Origin: Sphingomonas sp. S2M10
GTDB lineage: Bacteria > Pseudomonadota > Alphaproteobacteria > Sphingomonadales > Sphingomonadaceae
Reading direction: 5' to 3'
DNA length: 64,000 nt
NCBI RefSeq assembly: GCF_012650175.1
Contig: NZ_JAAILI010000050.1
Coordinates: forward strand, 1-64,000
Shown here: positions 33,824 to 44,695 of the stretch, piece by piece
How the letters are laid out: the number at the start of each line of letters is the position of its first letter
How positions within the stretch are numbered: position 1 is the stretch's first letter
The notes under the pieces: generated by a model
The model's database searches: none
What the model saw: the letters and a program-made list of their open reading frames with translations, nothing else
What the model was told of the DNA's origin: nothing
Program-made: the position numbers and the translations under genes

Positions 33824-35386
33824 TCAGGCGAAGCGGATTTCAAAGGCGCTGGCGTGGCGCGTCGGAAGCCGCGTCGGCGGGGTGATCAGCAGCGCTTGAT
33901 CGGTCTGGCGGAAGTCGATCGTGCCGCGATGGCCGAGCAGGCGAACCTCGCGCACCCGGCGCTTCTCGTAACCGCTGCCGCGACCGAGCGCCTGGATCGC
34001 CACCGGCCCGTTGGGTACGCCCAGCGTGATGGCGAACAGCGTGTCGCCCTTGGTGGTGAAGCGGATGTCCTGGGGCGTGTAGGCGGCATTTTCCTGAAAC
34101 GCTCCCTCCTTGGGCTGGGTCGGGCCCTCGCCGAAGACGTGCCAGGGCCGGGTGCCGTGGATCGCCGGACCATTCTCTGCCATCCAGGCTTTCAGCTCGG
34201 TCAGCAACTGGTCGGATTCGGGCGGCAGGCTGCCATCGGCCCGCAGCACGACGTTGAGCAGCATGTTGCCGTTCTTGCTCACGATGTCCGCCAGCATGGC
34301 GATGACCTCGTCGCTCGATTTGTAGCGATCCTTCTCGCTGTGGAACCAGTCACCGTTCGAGGTGTCGGTCTGCCAGGGTAGCGGGTTGATGCCGCTCAGC
34401 ACGCCGCGCTCGACGTCCTGCACCCCCCAGGCCGTGTTGAACTCGCCCGAGCCCAGCCCCTTGTGATTGTACACCGCTTCCTGCCTGCCGCTGCGCGCGA
34501 TGCTGCTATTGTAGAGATGCGCGACCATCGCTCGGCCGATTGCGCCGAACGGCACCCCGCCGTCCGAATAGAGCAGATCGGGCTGATATTTGTCGATCAG
34601 GTCGCGGATGCGCGCGAACCAGTGGCGCTGATATTCCGGATTTCGCGTGTACCAGGTGTCGGGGTCGCCGAGGAACGGCTCGTCGCGATTGCCGTGGTAG
34701 AGATCGGCGAAACGCGGGTCGGCGCCGTCGTACCGCTTGCCCATCCTCGGCCAGAACTGGTCGTAGAGCTGGTTCGGATACCACCAGTTGTAGCTGGCGC
34801 CGAGATGCTCGGACACGCCGAAGCGCAGCCCCCGCCGCTTCGCCGCCGTGCGCAGCGCGCCGACGATGTCGCGCTTGGGGCCCATCTGCACCGCGTTCCA
34901 GCGGTGGTGGCGCGAATCCCACAGGTCGAAATTGTCGTGATGGACACCCATCGAGACGATGTATCGCGCGCCAGCAGCCTCATACCGCTGCACCAGCACC
35001 TCCGGATCGAACTTTTCCGCCGTCCAGAGCGGGATGATGTCCTTGTATCCCTTCTCCGAAGGATGCCCGTACGTCTTGAGATGATGTTCGTAATGGGGAT
35101 GGCCCGGCACATACATGAAGCGGGCATACCAGTCGCCCTGCGCGGGAACCGCCTGTGGCCCCCAATGCGCCCAGATGCCGAACTTGGCGTCGCGGAACCA
35201 GTCAGGCGTCCGAAAGGTAGACAGCGATGCAGCGGTCGCGGTGAACGGACCGGGCCCCGCGGCCGGATCCGTCTCTGCGCCCGAAAGAGCAGCGCGCGCC
35301 TGTGCCCGCGCCCGCCCAGCGGGCTTCAAAGCCAACGCGCCGACGAAGGAGCCGGCGAGAAGTTCGCGCTTGCTGAAGTTGGTCAT
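33824..35386 (-). CDS. GH29 alpha-L-fucosidase, exported
   Basis: The product has 520 residues. The N-terminus (SKRELLAGSFVGALALKPAGRARAQA) looks like a Tat-style signal with a Lys-Arg variant of the twin-arginine pair. The catalytic domain has the GH29 order: FRDAKFGIWAHWGPQAVP, YVPGHPHYEHH, ARYIVSMGVHHDNFDLWDS, GLRFGVSEHLGASYNWW, then nucleophile Asp275 in LLYSDGG. The gene is 26 bases upstream of the GH42 gene on the same strand, so they form an operon. No transporter or TonB receptor is beside them. Confidence 0.88.
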   Translation of the reverse strand: MTNFSKRELLAGSFVGALALKPAGRARAQARAALSGAETDPAAGPGPFTATAASLSTFRTPDWFRDAKFGIWAHWGPQAVPAQGDWYARFMYVPGHPHYEHHLKTYGHPSEKGYKDIIPLWTAEKFDPEVLVQRYEAAGARYIVSMGVHHDNFDLWDSRHHRWNAVQMGPKRDIVGALRTAAKRRGLRFGVSEHLGASYNWWYPNQLYDQFWPRMGKRYDGADPRFADLYHGNRDEPFLGDPDTWYTRNPEYQRHWFARIRDLIDKYQPDLLYSDGGVPFGAIGRAMVAHLYNSSIARSGRQEAVYNHKGLGSGEFNTAWGVQDVERGVLSGINPLPWQTDTSNGDWFHSEKDRYKSSDEVIAMLADIVSKNGNMLLNVVLRADGSLPPESDQLLTELKAWMAENGPAIHGTRPWHVFGEGPTQPKEGAFQENAAYTPQDIRFTTKGDTLFAITLGVPNGPVAIQALGRGSGYEKRRVREVRLLGHRGTIDFRQTDQALLITPPTRLPTRHASAFEIRFA

Positions 35387-35850
35387 CCGCCCCTCTTTGG
35401 TTCGTGCGGCGCCTTGGCAGCGGCCGCATCACGGTTCGCATATTTGCAATCGCATTTTCATATGGCAAGCCATTTCTGAATTTGGGCGATTGATCAACCT
35501 GATATGGACGCGCACATCGTCAGGCGCGGCGATGGACACGCGACATCGGTAGCCGCGCGCAAACGATCCTCTTTCCAATTCGCGACGCGGTTCACTAACC
35601 GCGCTGGCCGCCGTCCCGGGGCTGCCGCCACAAGGCTGTGCGCCGCCGCCCAGCTTCGGCAGCGATCCGAGTGAGGATTGTGATTTGCTCAGCGCGACTT
35701 CGCAAAAACCGACTTCACCGCTTGCCGCAGAGGTCGCAGGGTGCGCATGAGCAATGCCCTGCTGCACCTTCTCTGCTCCGCCGATGGAGCGCGTGGACAA
35801 ACCGGACCGTGTAGCCGCGCGTCCATGCGTTCCACCGGCCTTGCGAACCG
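35387..35850. other. Intergenic region upstream of fucosidase
   Basis: I see no supported gene in these 464 bases, which lie between the fucosidase start and the 3' end of the autotransporter gene. The stretch at about 35445-35475 is AT-rich for this genome and has CATAT/ATATG arms around TTGCAATCGCATTTTC, a possible promoter/operator for the glycosidase pair. Short frames here are antisense readings of the autotransporter. Confidence 0.4.
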
Positions 35851-38800
35851 TCAGAACTCCTTGCCGAGCAAGATGCGCAACGTGCCCGCCGTTTCCTGCC
35901 CGCCGCCGCGATAGCCGCCCTCGACATCGATCGACCAGCTGCGCGGCAGCAACATGCGCGTGCCCAGGCTGAGCTGGAACTGATTGCGCTTCCAGCCGAA
36001 AGTGCTGAGGCTGTAGAGCGACTGACCGGCGATGTCGGCATAGTCGAGCCGCTGACCATCGGCGTCCTGGAGCTCGTGATTCCATTCGAAGCGGAAGCGC
36101 GGGATCATGGTCAGCGCGTCATAACGTTGCTCCAGTTCGAGCCGCGCGCCGAGCGTACCGGTCAGCGAGTTAACGTCGCGCTGGTCGAACCGCAAGTCCA
36201 TCCGGCCGGCGCCGCTCTCCACATAGCCGCCGAGATCTGCCTTCAGGAACTCGGTGCGGGCATAGAGCGACCAGCGTAGCGGTCCGCCAGCCCGATCGAT
36301 CCCGAATGCCAGCGCGCCGACGGTGAAATTGCCGTCCCGATTGCCGAGCGCGGTGGCGTTCGTCGATGCGACCAGCCGGCGCGTCGCGAAGCTCAGATCG
36401 CCGACGCCCAGCATGCCGTCGATGAAGGCGCCGTCCACCGGCATCAGACTGGCATAGGCGGCGACCAATCGGCTTTCGCTGCGCACCCGCGCCTTGCTGC
36501 CGCCGATATGGCTGACGTCGTTGCTGTACCCGCCGCCGATGCCGAGGAGGATCCCTTCGGCCAGCTTAATGTCCGCGCCTGCGCTCAGGCCGGACGTGGT
36601 CGCGGTGATCTTTGACCGATCGGTTGTCGCATCCTGGGTGCCGATGTCGACAGCGCCGCCGCTCCACAGCGCCACCGAACCCTTGCGACGGGTGCCGTCG
36701 CCGTCCTCGCTGCCGCTATCGCCTGGAGCGTCTGGACCGTTGGCGGCAGCCGCGCGGGCGATCGGCGGCCTGGGCTGGCCGGTGGACACGGCGTTCGGCG
36801 CCCCCAGGCTCCGGCTTGCCGCCACGCCACGTGCGACGGCACCGAGCGCAGGGTCCTCGCCCGAGGCGCGCATCCGGTCGGTGATCGACAGGGCATAGGC
36901 GTCGAAGGCGGGGTTGACGCGCGGATCCAGCCGCTGGTCGCGCGACGCCAGGCTGACGCCCATTTGCGGTTTGCTCGATCCGCCGCCGTGATGCAGCTGC
37001 TCGGTGCGGCGCATGAAGTTCGCCACTTGCGTCCGCCCGAAGCGACGTGCCGCTTCGGCCTGTGCGTCACTGAGACCACGCACATTGGGGTCGAGCGTCG
37101 GGTCGGGCCGCGCAGCAACCGTCACGGTGATGGTTGCCGGTGCCGACGTACCCACGGCGTTGCTGAGCGTGTATTGGATGACGATCTTGCCGCCGAAGCG
37201 CGCCGCCGGGACGATGTCGAGCCGATAGGCCCGGCTGGCGCCCGAGCCGATCGCGACAATCTGGGTGGTCGCCGCATTCGCCGGTGTCATGCCGACCACC
37301 GCCGCGCCGGTGAAGGGCCCGTTGGCGGCACCGGCGGTCAGGTCGACCGACACGCTCTGCCCGTCGCCGGTCTCCGCCGTTTTCGGCAATGCCTGCGGCA
37401 CGCTGCCGACGACCTCGATGGTAACGGCGGCGGGCGCCGACCGCCCCCCCGGCCCGACCGCGACGAAGCTGAAGCTGTCGGTTCCGACATAGTTCAGGTT
37501 CGGCGTATAGACGGCCGTCACCGTCGCTACCGCGAGCGCGCGGATCCCGCCGCTCGGCGAAGCGCCGCTGGTCCGCAGCGTCAGGGTGCCGTGCGCCGGC
37601 GGGGTCTGGATCTCGATCGAGGTGAAGTTGCCGTTCACCAGGGCGGAGAGATTGATCTCGGCGTTGCTGCCTGGCTGCACTGCAGTGGCCGCAGGAACCG
37701 TGCTGCTGCCCGGCTCCGTGGCCGGCGGCGGCGGCGTCGCGACGGTCAAGGTCACGGTCGCTGGCGCGGACGTGCCGCCCGGACCGGTGGCGGTATAAGT
37801 GAAGCTGTCCGCCCCGAACGAGCCGTTGGCCGGAATGTAGGTGATCACGTTGCCGGACACGCTGGCACTGCCGCGGGCCGGTGCGTCGGCTACCGCGATG
37901 CTGGTGTAGACCCCGGATAGCGCTGCGGTGAGGTCGATCGGCGTACCCGGGCTGTTATAGTCCACCGTCACCCCGCTGCGGTTCGACGCGGTCGGCGGCG
38001 CCGGTGCCGCGACGGTCACGGTCACTGTCCCCGGAGCGGATGTGCCGCCAGGGCCCGTGGCCGTGTAGGTGAAGCTGTCCGCGCCATAATAGCCGGCAGC
38101 CGGCGTATAGGTGATCACGTCGCCCGCCACGCTGGCGGTGCCATGGGCCGGGGCATTGGCGACCGCGATGCTCGAATGCGTTCCGGTGGTCGCATTCGAC
38201 AGATCGATCGCGGTAGCGGCGCCATAGGCCGCGGCGACGTCGCTGACATTGGCGACGGTGGGTGGCGCCGGCGTGGCGACCGTCAGGTTTACCGTTGCCG
38301 GAGCTGAGGTGCCACCCGGCCCGGTCGCGGTATAGGTGAAGCTGTCCGCGCCATAATAGCCGGCAGCCGGCGTGTAGGTGACCACGTCGCCCGTCACGCT
38401 CGTCGTGCCATGGGTGGGCGCCGTCGAGACCGCGATGCTCGTGTGCGCGCCGGTGATCGACGTCGACAGGTCAATCGCGGTGGCGGCGCCATAAGGCACG
38501 GGAACGTTGCTGACATTGGCGACCGTCGGAGCCGCCGGCGTGGCGACGACGAGGGTCACCGTCGCCGGGGCAGAGGTGCCGCCCGGCCCGGTCGCGGTAT
38601 AGGTGAAGCTGTCGGCACCATAATAGCCGGTAGCCGGGGTGTAGGTGACCACGTCGCCCGACACACTGGTCGTGCCGTGCGCCGGTGCGGTCGCCACGGC
38701 GATGCTGCTGTGCACACCGGTGATCGCGCTGCTGAGATCGATCGCCGTGCCGGTGCTGCCATAGGACACCGCGACCCCGCTGCGATCGGCGACCGTCGGC

Positions 38801-41800
38801 GCGGCCGGGGCGGCAACGGTCAGGCTCACCGTTGCCGGGGCAGAGGTGCCGCCCGGACCGGTCGCGGTATAGGTGAAGCTGTCGGCACCATAATAGCCGG
38901 CAGCCGGGGTGTAGGTGACCACGTCGCCCGTAACACTGGTCGTCCCGTGCGCCGGTGCGGTCGCCACGGCGATGCTGCTGTGCACGCCGGTGATCGCGCT
39001 GCTGAGATCGATCGCCGTGCCGGTGCTGCCATAGGGCACCGCAACCCCGCTGCGATCGGCGACCGTCGGCGCGGCCGGGGCGGCAACGGTCAGGCTCACC
39101 GTCGCCGCGGCGGAGGTCCCGCCCGGTCCGGTCGCGGTATAGGTGAAGCTGTCGGCACCATAATAGCCGGCAGCCGGGGTGTAGGTGACCACATCGCCCG
39201 TAACACTGGTCGTCCCGTGCGCCGGTGCGGTCGCCACGGCGATGCTGCTGTGCACGCCGGTGATCGCGCTGCTGAGATCGATCGCCGTGCCGGTGCTGCC
39301 ATAGGGCACCGCGACGCCGCTGCGATCGGCGACCGTTGGCGCCGTCGGGGCGGCGACGGTCAGGCTCACCGTCGCCGCGGCGGAGGTCCCGCCCGGACCG
39401 GTCGCGGTATAGGTGAAGCTATCCGCACCATAATAGCCGGCAGCCGGGGTGTAGGTGACCACGTCGCCCGAAACACTCGTCGTGCCGTGCGCCGGTGCGG
39501 TCGCCACGGCGACGCTGCTGTGCACGCCGGTGATCGCGCTGCTGAGATCGATCGCCGTGCCGGTGCTGCCATAGGGCACCGCGACGCCGCTGCGATCGGC
39601 GACCGTCGGCGCCGTCGGGGCTGCGACGGTCAGGCTCACCGTCGCCGCGGCGGAGGTCCCGCCCGGACCGGTCGCGGTATAGGTGAAGCTATCCGCACCA
39701 TAATAGCCGGCAGCCGGGGTGTAGGTGACCACATCGCCCGAAACACTGGTCGTCCCATGTGCCGGTGCGGTCGCCACGGCGATGCTGCTGCGCACGCCGG
39801 TGATCGCGCTGCTGAGATCGATCGCCGTGCCGGTGCTGCCATAGGGCACCGCGACCCCGCTGCGATCGGCCGCCGTCGGCGCACCCGGATTCCCGACCGT
39901 CAGCGTGACCGTCGCCGGCGCCGAGGTGCCGCCTGGCCCGGTCGCGGTATAGGTGAAGCTGTCCGCGCCATAATAGCCGGCGGTGGGCGTGTAGGTGACC
40001 ACGTCGCCGGCAACGCTGATCGTGCCGTGCGCAGGCCCGGTCGCCACGGCGATGCTGCTGTGCACGCCGGTGATCGAGCTGCTGAGATCGATCGCCGTGC
40101 CGCCGCCGTTGTAGGGCACGGCCACCCCGGTGCGATCTGCCGCGACGGGCGCCACCGGCGTCGCCACGGTGACGCTTACCGTGGCCGGGGCCGAAGTGCC
40201 GCCCGCATTGGTCGCCGTGTAGGTAAAGCTGTCGGCGCCATAATAGTTCGCGGCCGGCGTGTATTCGATGGTGAGGCCGTTTACCGTGGCGCTGCCATGG
40301 GCCGGCGGCGTCGCCACCGCCACGCTCGTGGGGGTTCCCCCGGACAGGGCAAGCGTGATCGACGTGGCCGGCGCGTTGTAGGCTACCGTCGCGCTGACCG
40401 CCCCGGCGATCGGCGCATCCGGCGGGCTCACGGTGAAACTGTACGGCGCGGCGAAGATGAACGGCGCAGCTATCCCCGTGGTGCTGTCCTGCGTGAGAAC
40501 CGTGAAGTTGAACGTTCCCGCCGACGTCGGCGTGCCGGACAGCGTACCGTCCGTCGCCAGGGTCAATCCCGGCGGCAGCACGGAGCCACTGGAAAGGCGG
40601 TAGGTATAGGGTGCGGTGGCGTCGCTGGCGGAGAAGGTGCCGGTATAGGCAACATCGACCTTGCCCGACAGGGTCGGTGCGACCAGCGTGGGCAGCGGAT
40701 CGCCGATGCTGAGCGTATAGGCGCGGCTGCCGCTATAGGGGGCACCGGTTCCGGTGGACTGATCGGTGGCGGTGATCGTGAAGTTGAAGGTATTGCTTTC
40801 CGTCGCGGTGCCCGAAAGCACGCCGCTTGAAGACAGGGTGAGACCCGGCGGCAAGGCGCCGGCGGTGACGGCGAAGGTGTAGCTGCCATTGCCGCCCGAG
40901 GCGGTCAGCGTCTCGTTATAAGAGCGCCCCGCGCGCCTGCTGGGAAGCGTGCTCGGCGAGATGCTGATCGTCGCCGCGGCGACCGTCATCGCGTAGGCGC
41001 GATTGCCGGTGAACGGCGCGCCCGTCCCGGTGGCGCTGTCTGTGGCGGTGATCGTGAAGCTGAAGGTGCCGCCCGCGCTGGGCGTGCCCGAAAGCGTCCC
41101 GCCGCTCGCGAGCGAGAGCCCCGCCGGAAGCGCACCCGCGGTGACGGTATAGGTGTAGGGCGCCACGCCCCCGCTGGCCGTGATGGACTGGCTGTACGCG
41201 ACCCCCGCGGTTGCGCCGGTGAGCGTGGTGGGCGCTATCGTGATGGTCGGCGCACCAATGGTGATCGAATAGCTGTTGGCGACCGAATAGGGGCCGCCGC
41301 TGCCGACCGAGGCGCTGTCCGTTGCGGTTACGGTGAAGGTGAACGTGCCGCTCTGCGTCGGCGTGCCCGACACCGTGCTGCTCGAAAGCGTCAGGCCGGG
41401 GGGAAGGCTGCCCGCCGTGATGGCATAGCTATAGGGCGCCGTTCCGCTGCCCGCGGTGAAGCTTTGCGAATAGCTGGTGCCCACTGTGCCGTTCGGGAGC
41501 GCGCCGGCCGACGGCGACAAGCTCAGCGAGGGTGCGGCGATGACGAGCGCCAGCGTGCCCGTCGCCTGCGTGAAACCGGGCGACGAGCTGTCGGTGACGT
41601 TCGCCGTGAAGTTGAACGTGCCGCTCGCACTCGGCGTGCCGGTGATCGTGCAATTGCTGTTGAGCTGGGTTCCGGCCGGAAGCGCACCCGAGGCAAGCGT
41701 GGTGCCGCAGCTGTACGGCGCGGTGCCACCGGTCGTGACGAGTTGGACCCCGCTCAGCGCGGTACCGCGCGTGCCGGTGCCGCTCAGGCTGGTCGCCAAG

Positions 41801-43272
41801 CTCGGGTCGCCTACCGGTACCGTCACGGTGGCGGGCGACGATGTGCCGCCGCCATTGCTGGCCGTGTAGATGAAGCTGTCATTGCCCCGGAACCCGGCCG
41901 GCGCCGAATAGGTGACCAGCCCCGCATTGTCGATCGCGACGGTACCGCCATTGGCCGTTGTCGCAGATCCCACCGCGAAGCTGGTGGGGCTGTTCGTCGC
42001 CTGGCTCGCAAGGCTGAAGGTCACGCCCGTCGCGCCATAGGCGACCGCCGGGGCGGTGTATGCCGAAACGGTGGGCGCTGCGACATAGGTGAACTGGTCC
42101 GCGGCGCTGGTCGCGCTGGTGCCGCCGGGGGTGGTCACCCGCACGTCCACCGTACCGGTGCCCGCCGGCGACGTAGCCGTGACCTGCGTGGCGCTGTTGT
42201 TGGCGAAAGTCGTCGCCGCGGTCGCACCGAAGGTGACCGCGGTCGCGCCGCTGAGGCCCGTGCCGGTGATCACGACGGTGGTACCGCCTGCGGTGGAGCC
42301 GGTAGTCGGCGAGATCGACGTTATCGTCGGGGTCGCGATCACCAAGGTGGAATCGGTTGCGGTCGCGGTATTCGATGCGCCGCCGCCGGACAGCTGCACC
42401 GATGGAGAGAGCGGACTCGACGCGTTGCTGGCAAAACTGGCGGTCAAGGTGATCGACGGCCCGGTGCCGGGCCCGAAACTGGTCGTACGCGTGCACGAAC
42501 CCGACTGGCCCGACCCGCTGCAGCTCCAGCCCGAGCCGGACGCGCTGCTATAGGTCATCCCGCTGGGCAGCGAGAAAGCGGCGGTGACCGTCGACGCGGT
42601 GGTCGCCCCGCCCGAGATGCTGGGCGTGATGGTGTAGGCGAGCGATCCACCCTGCGCGGCATTGCCGCTGTGCGACATCGTGACGCCGAGCGTGGTGCTC
42701 GCCGAGCAGGTCACGGTGATCTGGACGCTGCTGTTGTTGACGGACGGATTGGGCGTGGGATTGGCGTCATAGGGCGGGAAGTTCGCCACGCCCATTTGCA
42801 AATAGTCGTTCGTCATCACGCCGCTGAAGGTGAAGGAGCCACTTCCGCTTACTGCCGTCGATTGCTCCAGCGAGTCCGGGGCGAGAGTGCTGCCGCCGTT
42901 CTGCGTGTAGATGACGTATACGTAGGCGCCCTTGGTGTTGCCGGACCAGGAATAGGTTATCGTCTCGCCGTTCGCGATGGGTTGCGAACCGGGGTCGGTG
43001 AAAACGTCGGTGCCATTGCCGCTCGCGTCGACGGTGTAGGTATTGCTGAAGCCGTTGATGGCGTTGCAGCCTGCCGATGCCGCCAGGGCCTGCGCAGGTG
43101 CCAAGACGAAGAGGCCGCCAAGAGCTGCCGCCCGGAATTGCTGTCGAGTCGACGTCAAGACGCGCCTGCCTAATTGGCGCGTCTCCACGAGATACTCGGC
43201 GCGTGTTTCTCCAGCGACAGCAGCTGCAATCCGAACACAGGCGGACCGCACCCTCCCCAAGCCCCAAATCAT
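35851..43272 (-). CDS. Giant autotransporter adhesin with Ig-like/cadherin-like repeats
   Basis: The product has up to 2473 residues. An Arg-rich N-region and hydrophobic [20 protein letters not shown] form the signal, so the first ~40 residues before it may be untranslated. The order is: a unique domain (~70-290), an IPT/TIG-like domain (~310-395, [24 protein letters not shown]), several putative-Ig domains with [14 protein letters not shown] (~500-960), then ten ~90-residue cadherin-like units ending [19 protein letters not shown] (~965-1870). A proline-rich linker (~2090-2200) precedes the C-terminal beta-barrel (~2200-2473, ending in Phe). Type Va secretion to the cell surface is expected, with a role in adhesion or biofilm. 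The repeats explain the long antisense reading frame here. Start choice is uncertain. Confidence 0.85.
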   Translation of the reverse strand: MIWGLGRVRSACVRIAAAVAGETRAEYLVETRQLGRRVLTSTRQQFRAAALGGLFVLAPAQALAASAGCNAINGFSNTYTVDASGNGTDVFTDPGSQPIANGETITYSWSGNTKGAYVYVIYTQNGGSTLAPDSLEQSTAVSGSGSFTFSGVMTNDYLQMGVANFPPYDANPTPNPSVNNSSVQITVTCSASTTLGVTMSHSGNAAQGGSLAYTITPSISGGATTASTVTAAFSLPSGMTYSSASGSGWSCSGSGQSGSCTRTTSFGPGTGPSITLTASFASNASSPLSPSVQLSGGGASNTATATDSTLVIATPTITSISPTTGSTAGGTTVVITGTGLSGATAVTFGATAATTFANNSATQVTATSPAGTGTVDVRVTTPGGTSATSAADQFTYVAAPTVSAYTAPAVAYGATGVTFSLASQATNSPTSFAVGSATTANGGTVAIDNAGLVTYSAPAGFRGNDSFIYTASNGGGTSSPATVTVPVGDPSLATSLSGTGTRGTALSGVQLVTTGGTAPYSCGTTLASGALPAGTQLNSNCTITGTPSASGTFNFTANVTDSSSPGFTQATGTLALVIAAPSLSLSPSAGALPNGTVGTSYSQSFTAGSGTAPYSYAITAGSLPPGLTLSSSTVSGTPTQSGTFTFTVTATDSASVGSGGPYSVANSYSITIGAPTITIAPTTLTGATAGVAYSQSITASGGVAPYTYTVTAGALPAGLSLASGGTLSGTPSAGGTFSFTITATDSATGTGAPFTGNRAYAMTVAAATISISPSTLPSRRAGRSYNETLTASGGNGSYTFAVTAGALPPGLTLSSSGVLSGTATESNTFNFTITATDQSTGTGAPYSGSRAYTLSIGDPLPTLVAPTLSGKVDVAYTGTFSASDATAPYTYRLSSGSVLPPGLTLATDGTLSGTPTSAGTFNFTVLTQDSTTGIAAPFIFAAPYSFTVSPPDAPIAGAVSATVAYNAPATSITLALSGGTPTSVAVATPPAHGSATVNGLTIEYTPAANYYGADSFTYTATNAGGTSAPATVSVTVATPVAPVAADRTGVAVPYNGGGTAIDLSSSITGVHSSIAVATGPAHGTISVAGDVVTYTPTAGYYGADSFTYTATGPGGTSAPATVTLTVGNPGAPTAADRSGVAVPYGSTGTAIDLSSAITGVRSSIAVATAPAHGTTSVSGDVVTYTPAAGYYGADSFTYTATGPGGTSAAATVSLTVAAPTAPTVADRSGVAVPYGSTGTAIDLSSAITGVHSSVAVATAPAHGTTSVSGDVVTYTPAAGYYGADSFTYTATGPGGTSAAATVSLTVAAPTAPTVADRSGVAVPYGSTGTAIDLSSAITGVHSSIAVATAPAHGTTSVTGDVVTYTPAAGYYGADSFTYTATGPGGTSAAATVSLTVAAPAAPTVADRSGVAVPYGSTGTAIDLSSAITGVHSSIAVATAPAHGTTSVTGDVVTYTPAAGYYGADSFTYTATGPGGTSAPATVSLTVAAPAAPTVADRSGVAVSYGSTGTAIDLSSAITGVHSSIAVATAPAHGTTSVSGDVVTYTPATGYYGADSFTYTATGPGGTSAPATVTLVVATPAAPTVANVSNVPVPYGAATAIDLSTSITGAHTSIAVSTAPTHGTTSVTGDVVTYTPAAGYYGADSFTYTATGPGGTSAPATVNLTVATPAPPTVANVSDVAAAYGAATAIDLSNATTGTHSSIAVANAPAHGTASVAGDVITYTPAAGYYGADSFTYTATGPGGTSAPGTVTVTVAAPAPPTASNRSGVTVDYNSPGTPIDLTAALSGVYTSIAVADAPARGSASVSGNVITYIPANGSFGADSFTYTATGPGGTSAPATVTLTVATPPPPATEPGSSTVPAATAVQPGSNAEINLSALVNGNFTSIEIQTPPAHGTLTLRTSGASPSGGIRALAVATVTAVYTPNLNYVGTDSFSFVAVGPGGRSAPAAVTIEVVGSVPQALPKTAETGDGQSVSVDLTAGAANGPFTGAAVVGMTPANAATTQIVAIGSGASRAYRLDIVPAARFGGKIVIQYTLSNAVGTSAPATITVTVAARPDPTLDPNVRGLSDAQAEAARRFGRTQVANFMRRTEQLHHGGGSSKPQMGVSLASRDQRLDPRVNPAFDAYALSITDRMRASGEDPALGAVARGVAASRSLGAPNAVSTGQPRPPIARAAAANGPDAPGDSGSEDGDGTRRKGSVALWSGGAVDIGTQDATTDRSKITATTSGLSAGADIKLAEGILLGIGGGYSNDVSHIGGSKARVRSESRLVAAYASLMPVDGAFIDGMLGVGDLSFATRRLVASTNATALGNRDGNFTVGALAFGIDRAGGPLRWSLYARTEFLKADLGGYVESGAGRMDLRFDQRDVNSLTGTLGARLELEQRYDALTMIPRFRFEWNHELQDADGQRLDYADIAGQSLYSLSTFGWKRNQFQLSLGTRMLLPRSWSIDVEGGYRGGGQETAGTLRILLGKEF
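37710..40430 (-). repeat. Tandem ~270-bp repeats inside the autotransporter gene
   Basis: Ten consecutive ~90-residue units are encoded here. Five of them, about 38550-39900, are near-identical at the DNA level and repeat with a 270-bp period (same bases recur at 38556, 38826, 39096, 39366 and 39636). The outer units are more diverged. Such arrays are prone to copy-number change by slippage or recombination. Confidence 0.9.
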
Positions 43273-43613
43273 CTACGATACCCCCTGCTGCTCCGACAGG
43301 AGCGCAGCTCTCTTACCAACAACCGAAATAATCGGCAACGGGATACGCTTGAATCCGTAAAGGAGCCGTTATCATACAGACGCTTAAATAGCCGTAGGGT
43401 TACTTTCTAGGCGGCTTTTTGCAGTGCAAAAATTTCGCTGCACGACGCAGCCGCATGATATCGCGCGTGCACAACCGACGGATTGTTTGTGACATCGATC
43501 GCGTTGCGTGGCAAAATGCCCTTGCACCTAGATACAATCAGGTATCTAAAACACGCATAACAACACGCTGAGACTCGATACGCTGCCGTTACTATAATCC
43601 CAGGGAGGAAGCC
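43273..43613. promoter_or_regulatory. Divergent promoter region with TAGATAC dyad
   Basis: These 341 bases separate the divergent autotransporter and tail-collar genes, and they are AT-rich relative to the genome. A perfect dyad TAGATAC (43529-43535) / GTATCTA (43542-43548) with a 6-base spacer lies 66 bases before the collar start, and is a candidate operator. A second, looser pair (GTGCA/TGCAC) lies around 43424-43444. No gene is supported. Confidence 0.45.
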
Positions 43614-44249
43614 TTGTCCGATCCGTTCATTGGCCAGATCATGCACGTCGGCTTCAACTTCGCCCCTGCGGGCTGGGCTTCGTGTAACGGTCAGATCCTG
43701 CCCATCGGCCAGAACCAGGCGCTGTTCGCGCTGATCGGCACCACCTTTGGCGGCAACGGTCAGACCAACTTTGCCCTGCCGAATGCAGGCGGACGATCGC
43801 TTCTGGGACTCGGACAGAGCACGGCGAGCGGTCAGACCTATGTCTGGGGTCAGACGGCAGGCACCGAGACCGAGACGCTCACGATTGCCAATATGCCGGC
43901 GCACAACCATACCGCCGTCTTCAATGGCATTGCCGGGCCGACGACGGCGACCGGTTCGCTGCAGGCGCTTTCCGGCCAGACGGCGCAGGTCAATGCGCCC
44001 GCCGATGGCTCGCTGCTCGCCAACTGCGCCAATGCCGGCCCGAGCCAGGTGAAGATCTATGCCCCGGCAGGCTCGACCGGCACGGCGGTGAATCTCGGCG
44101 GCGTCACCATCACCGGCGGCAACTTCACGCCGCAAGGATCGGTGCAGGTCGGCATCTCGGGAAACAACATCCCGTTCTCGATCATGAACCCGTACCTTGC
44201 CGTCCAGACGAATATCGCGCTGATCGGGATCTACCCCGCGCGAAACTGA
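43614..44249 (+). CDS. Phage tail-collar domain protein (MdpB/microcystin-dependent-like)
   Basis: The product has 211 residues from a TTG start with a good RBS (CAGGGAGG) 5 bases upstream; no better start is available. The N-terminus FIGQIMHVGFNFAPAGWASCNGQILPI, then QNQALFALIGTTFGGNGQTNFALPNAGGR, is the tail-collar signature of MdpB-type proteins. The C-terminus ends NPYLAVQTNIALIGIYPARN. Stand-alone copies of this family are found outside phages, and their function is not settled. Neighbours (DUF6916-like protein, GNAT, hydroxylase, sulfotransferase, autotransporter) hint at a surface-structure system. Confidence 0.85.
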   Translation: MSDPFIGQIMHVGFNFAPAGWASCNGQILPIGQNQALFALIGTTFGGNGQTNFALPNAGGRSLLGLGQSTASGQTYVWGQTAGTETETLTIANMPAHNHTAVFNGIAGPTTATGSLQALSGQTAQVNAPADGSLLANCANAGPSQVKIYAPAGSTGTAVNLGGVTITGGNFTPQGSVQVGISGNNIPFSIMNPYLAVQTNIALIGIYPARN

Positions 44250-44275
44250 TCGGGCGCGGTGGACATGAGCGGGCC

Positions 44276-44309
44276 GGGCGTCCGAGCATTGCCCGGACGC
44301 TGCTCGTTT
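44276..44309 (+). terminator. Intrinsic terminator after the tail-collar gene
   Basis: GCGTCCG (44278-44284) pairs with CGGACGC (44294-44300) around a 9-base loop, followed by TGCTCGTTTT ending at 44310. It sits 28 bases after the collar stop and just before the convergent DUF6916-like gene, so it may serve both strands. Confidence 0.55.
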
Positions 44310-44597
44310 TCAGGCGAACACGGCTTCGTAGAACCGGCGGTCGGACGGTTGCAGCTGGGTGAGCAGGATGGAATGCGGACCGCCCTTTCCGCAGTCGAGA
44401 TCATAGGTGCCGTCGATCAGGAACACCTCCAGCGGCGATTCGAACAACAGCGAAAAGGGTTCGCGAACATCCAGGCCGCGCAACGGGCTGCGACGTTCGA
44501 TGCGCTCGAGTGTGATCTCGACAGGTTCCGGAAGCGTCGCGACGCGAACCTTGCGGCCGATCCAAGGCTCGAAATCTGTCGGTGTCAGCAGGTGCAT
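44310..44597 (-). CDS. Small DUF6916-like protein
   Basis: This is a 95-residue protein (MHLLTPTDFEPWIGRKVRV...LIDGTYDLDCGKGG...YEAVFA). The layout of a short N-terminal 'F..W.G..V.V' motif, a central EPFSLLFES segment, and a C-terminal 'LLTQLQPSDRRFYEAVF' matches small proteins that accompany tail-collar genes (DUF6916 type, from memory of the family). Function is unknown. It is convergent with the collar gene and divergent from the GNAT gene. Confidence 0.65.
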   Translation of the reverse strand: MHLLTPTDFEPWIGRKVRVATLPEPVEITLERIERRSPLRGLDVREPFSLLFESPLEVFLIDGTYDLDCGKGGPHSILLTQLQPSDRRFYEAVFA

Positions 44598-44695
44598 CCT
44601 CTGGTCCCTTCCTTCCGCCGCCTTCGGCGCTTGCTGCGCCATCCTGCCGGGAAGCCGGCCTGGTGTGAAGCAGGCACGGGCACCGGGGCGGGCCG

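Noticed and set aside
37710..40430. Tandem repeats considered as a CRISPR array.
   Set aside because: The period is 270 bp, it is entirely in frame and has no unique spacers; no cas genes are nearby.
38410..40830. 806-codon repetitive plus-strand frame opposite the autotransporter.
   Set aside because: It is the antisense image of the 270-bp adhesin repeats and carries the same periodicity.
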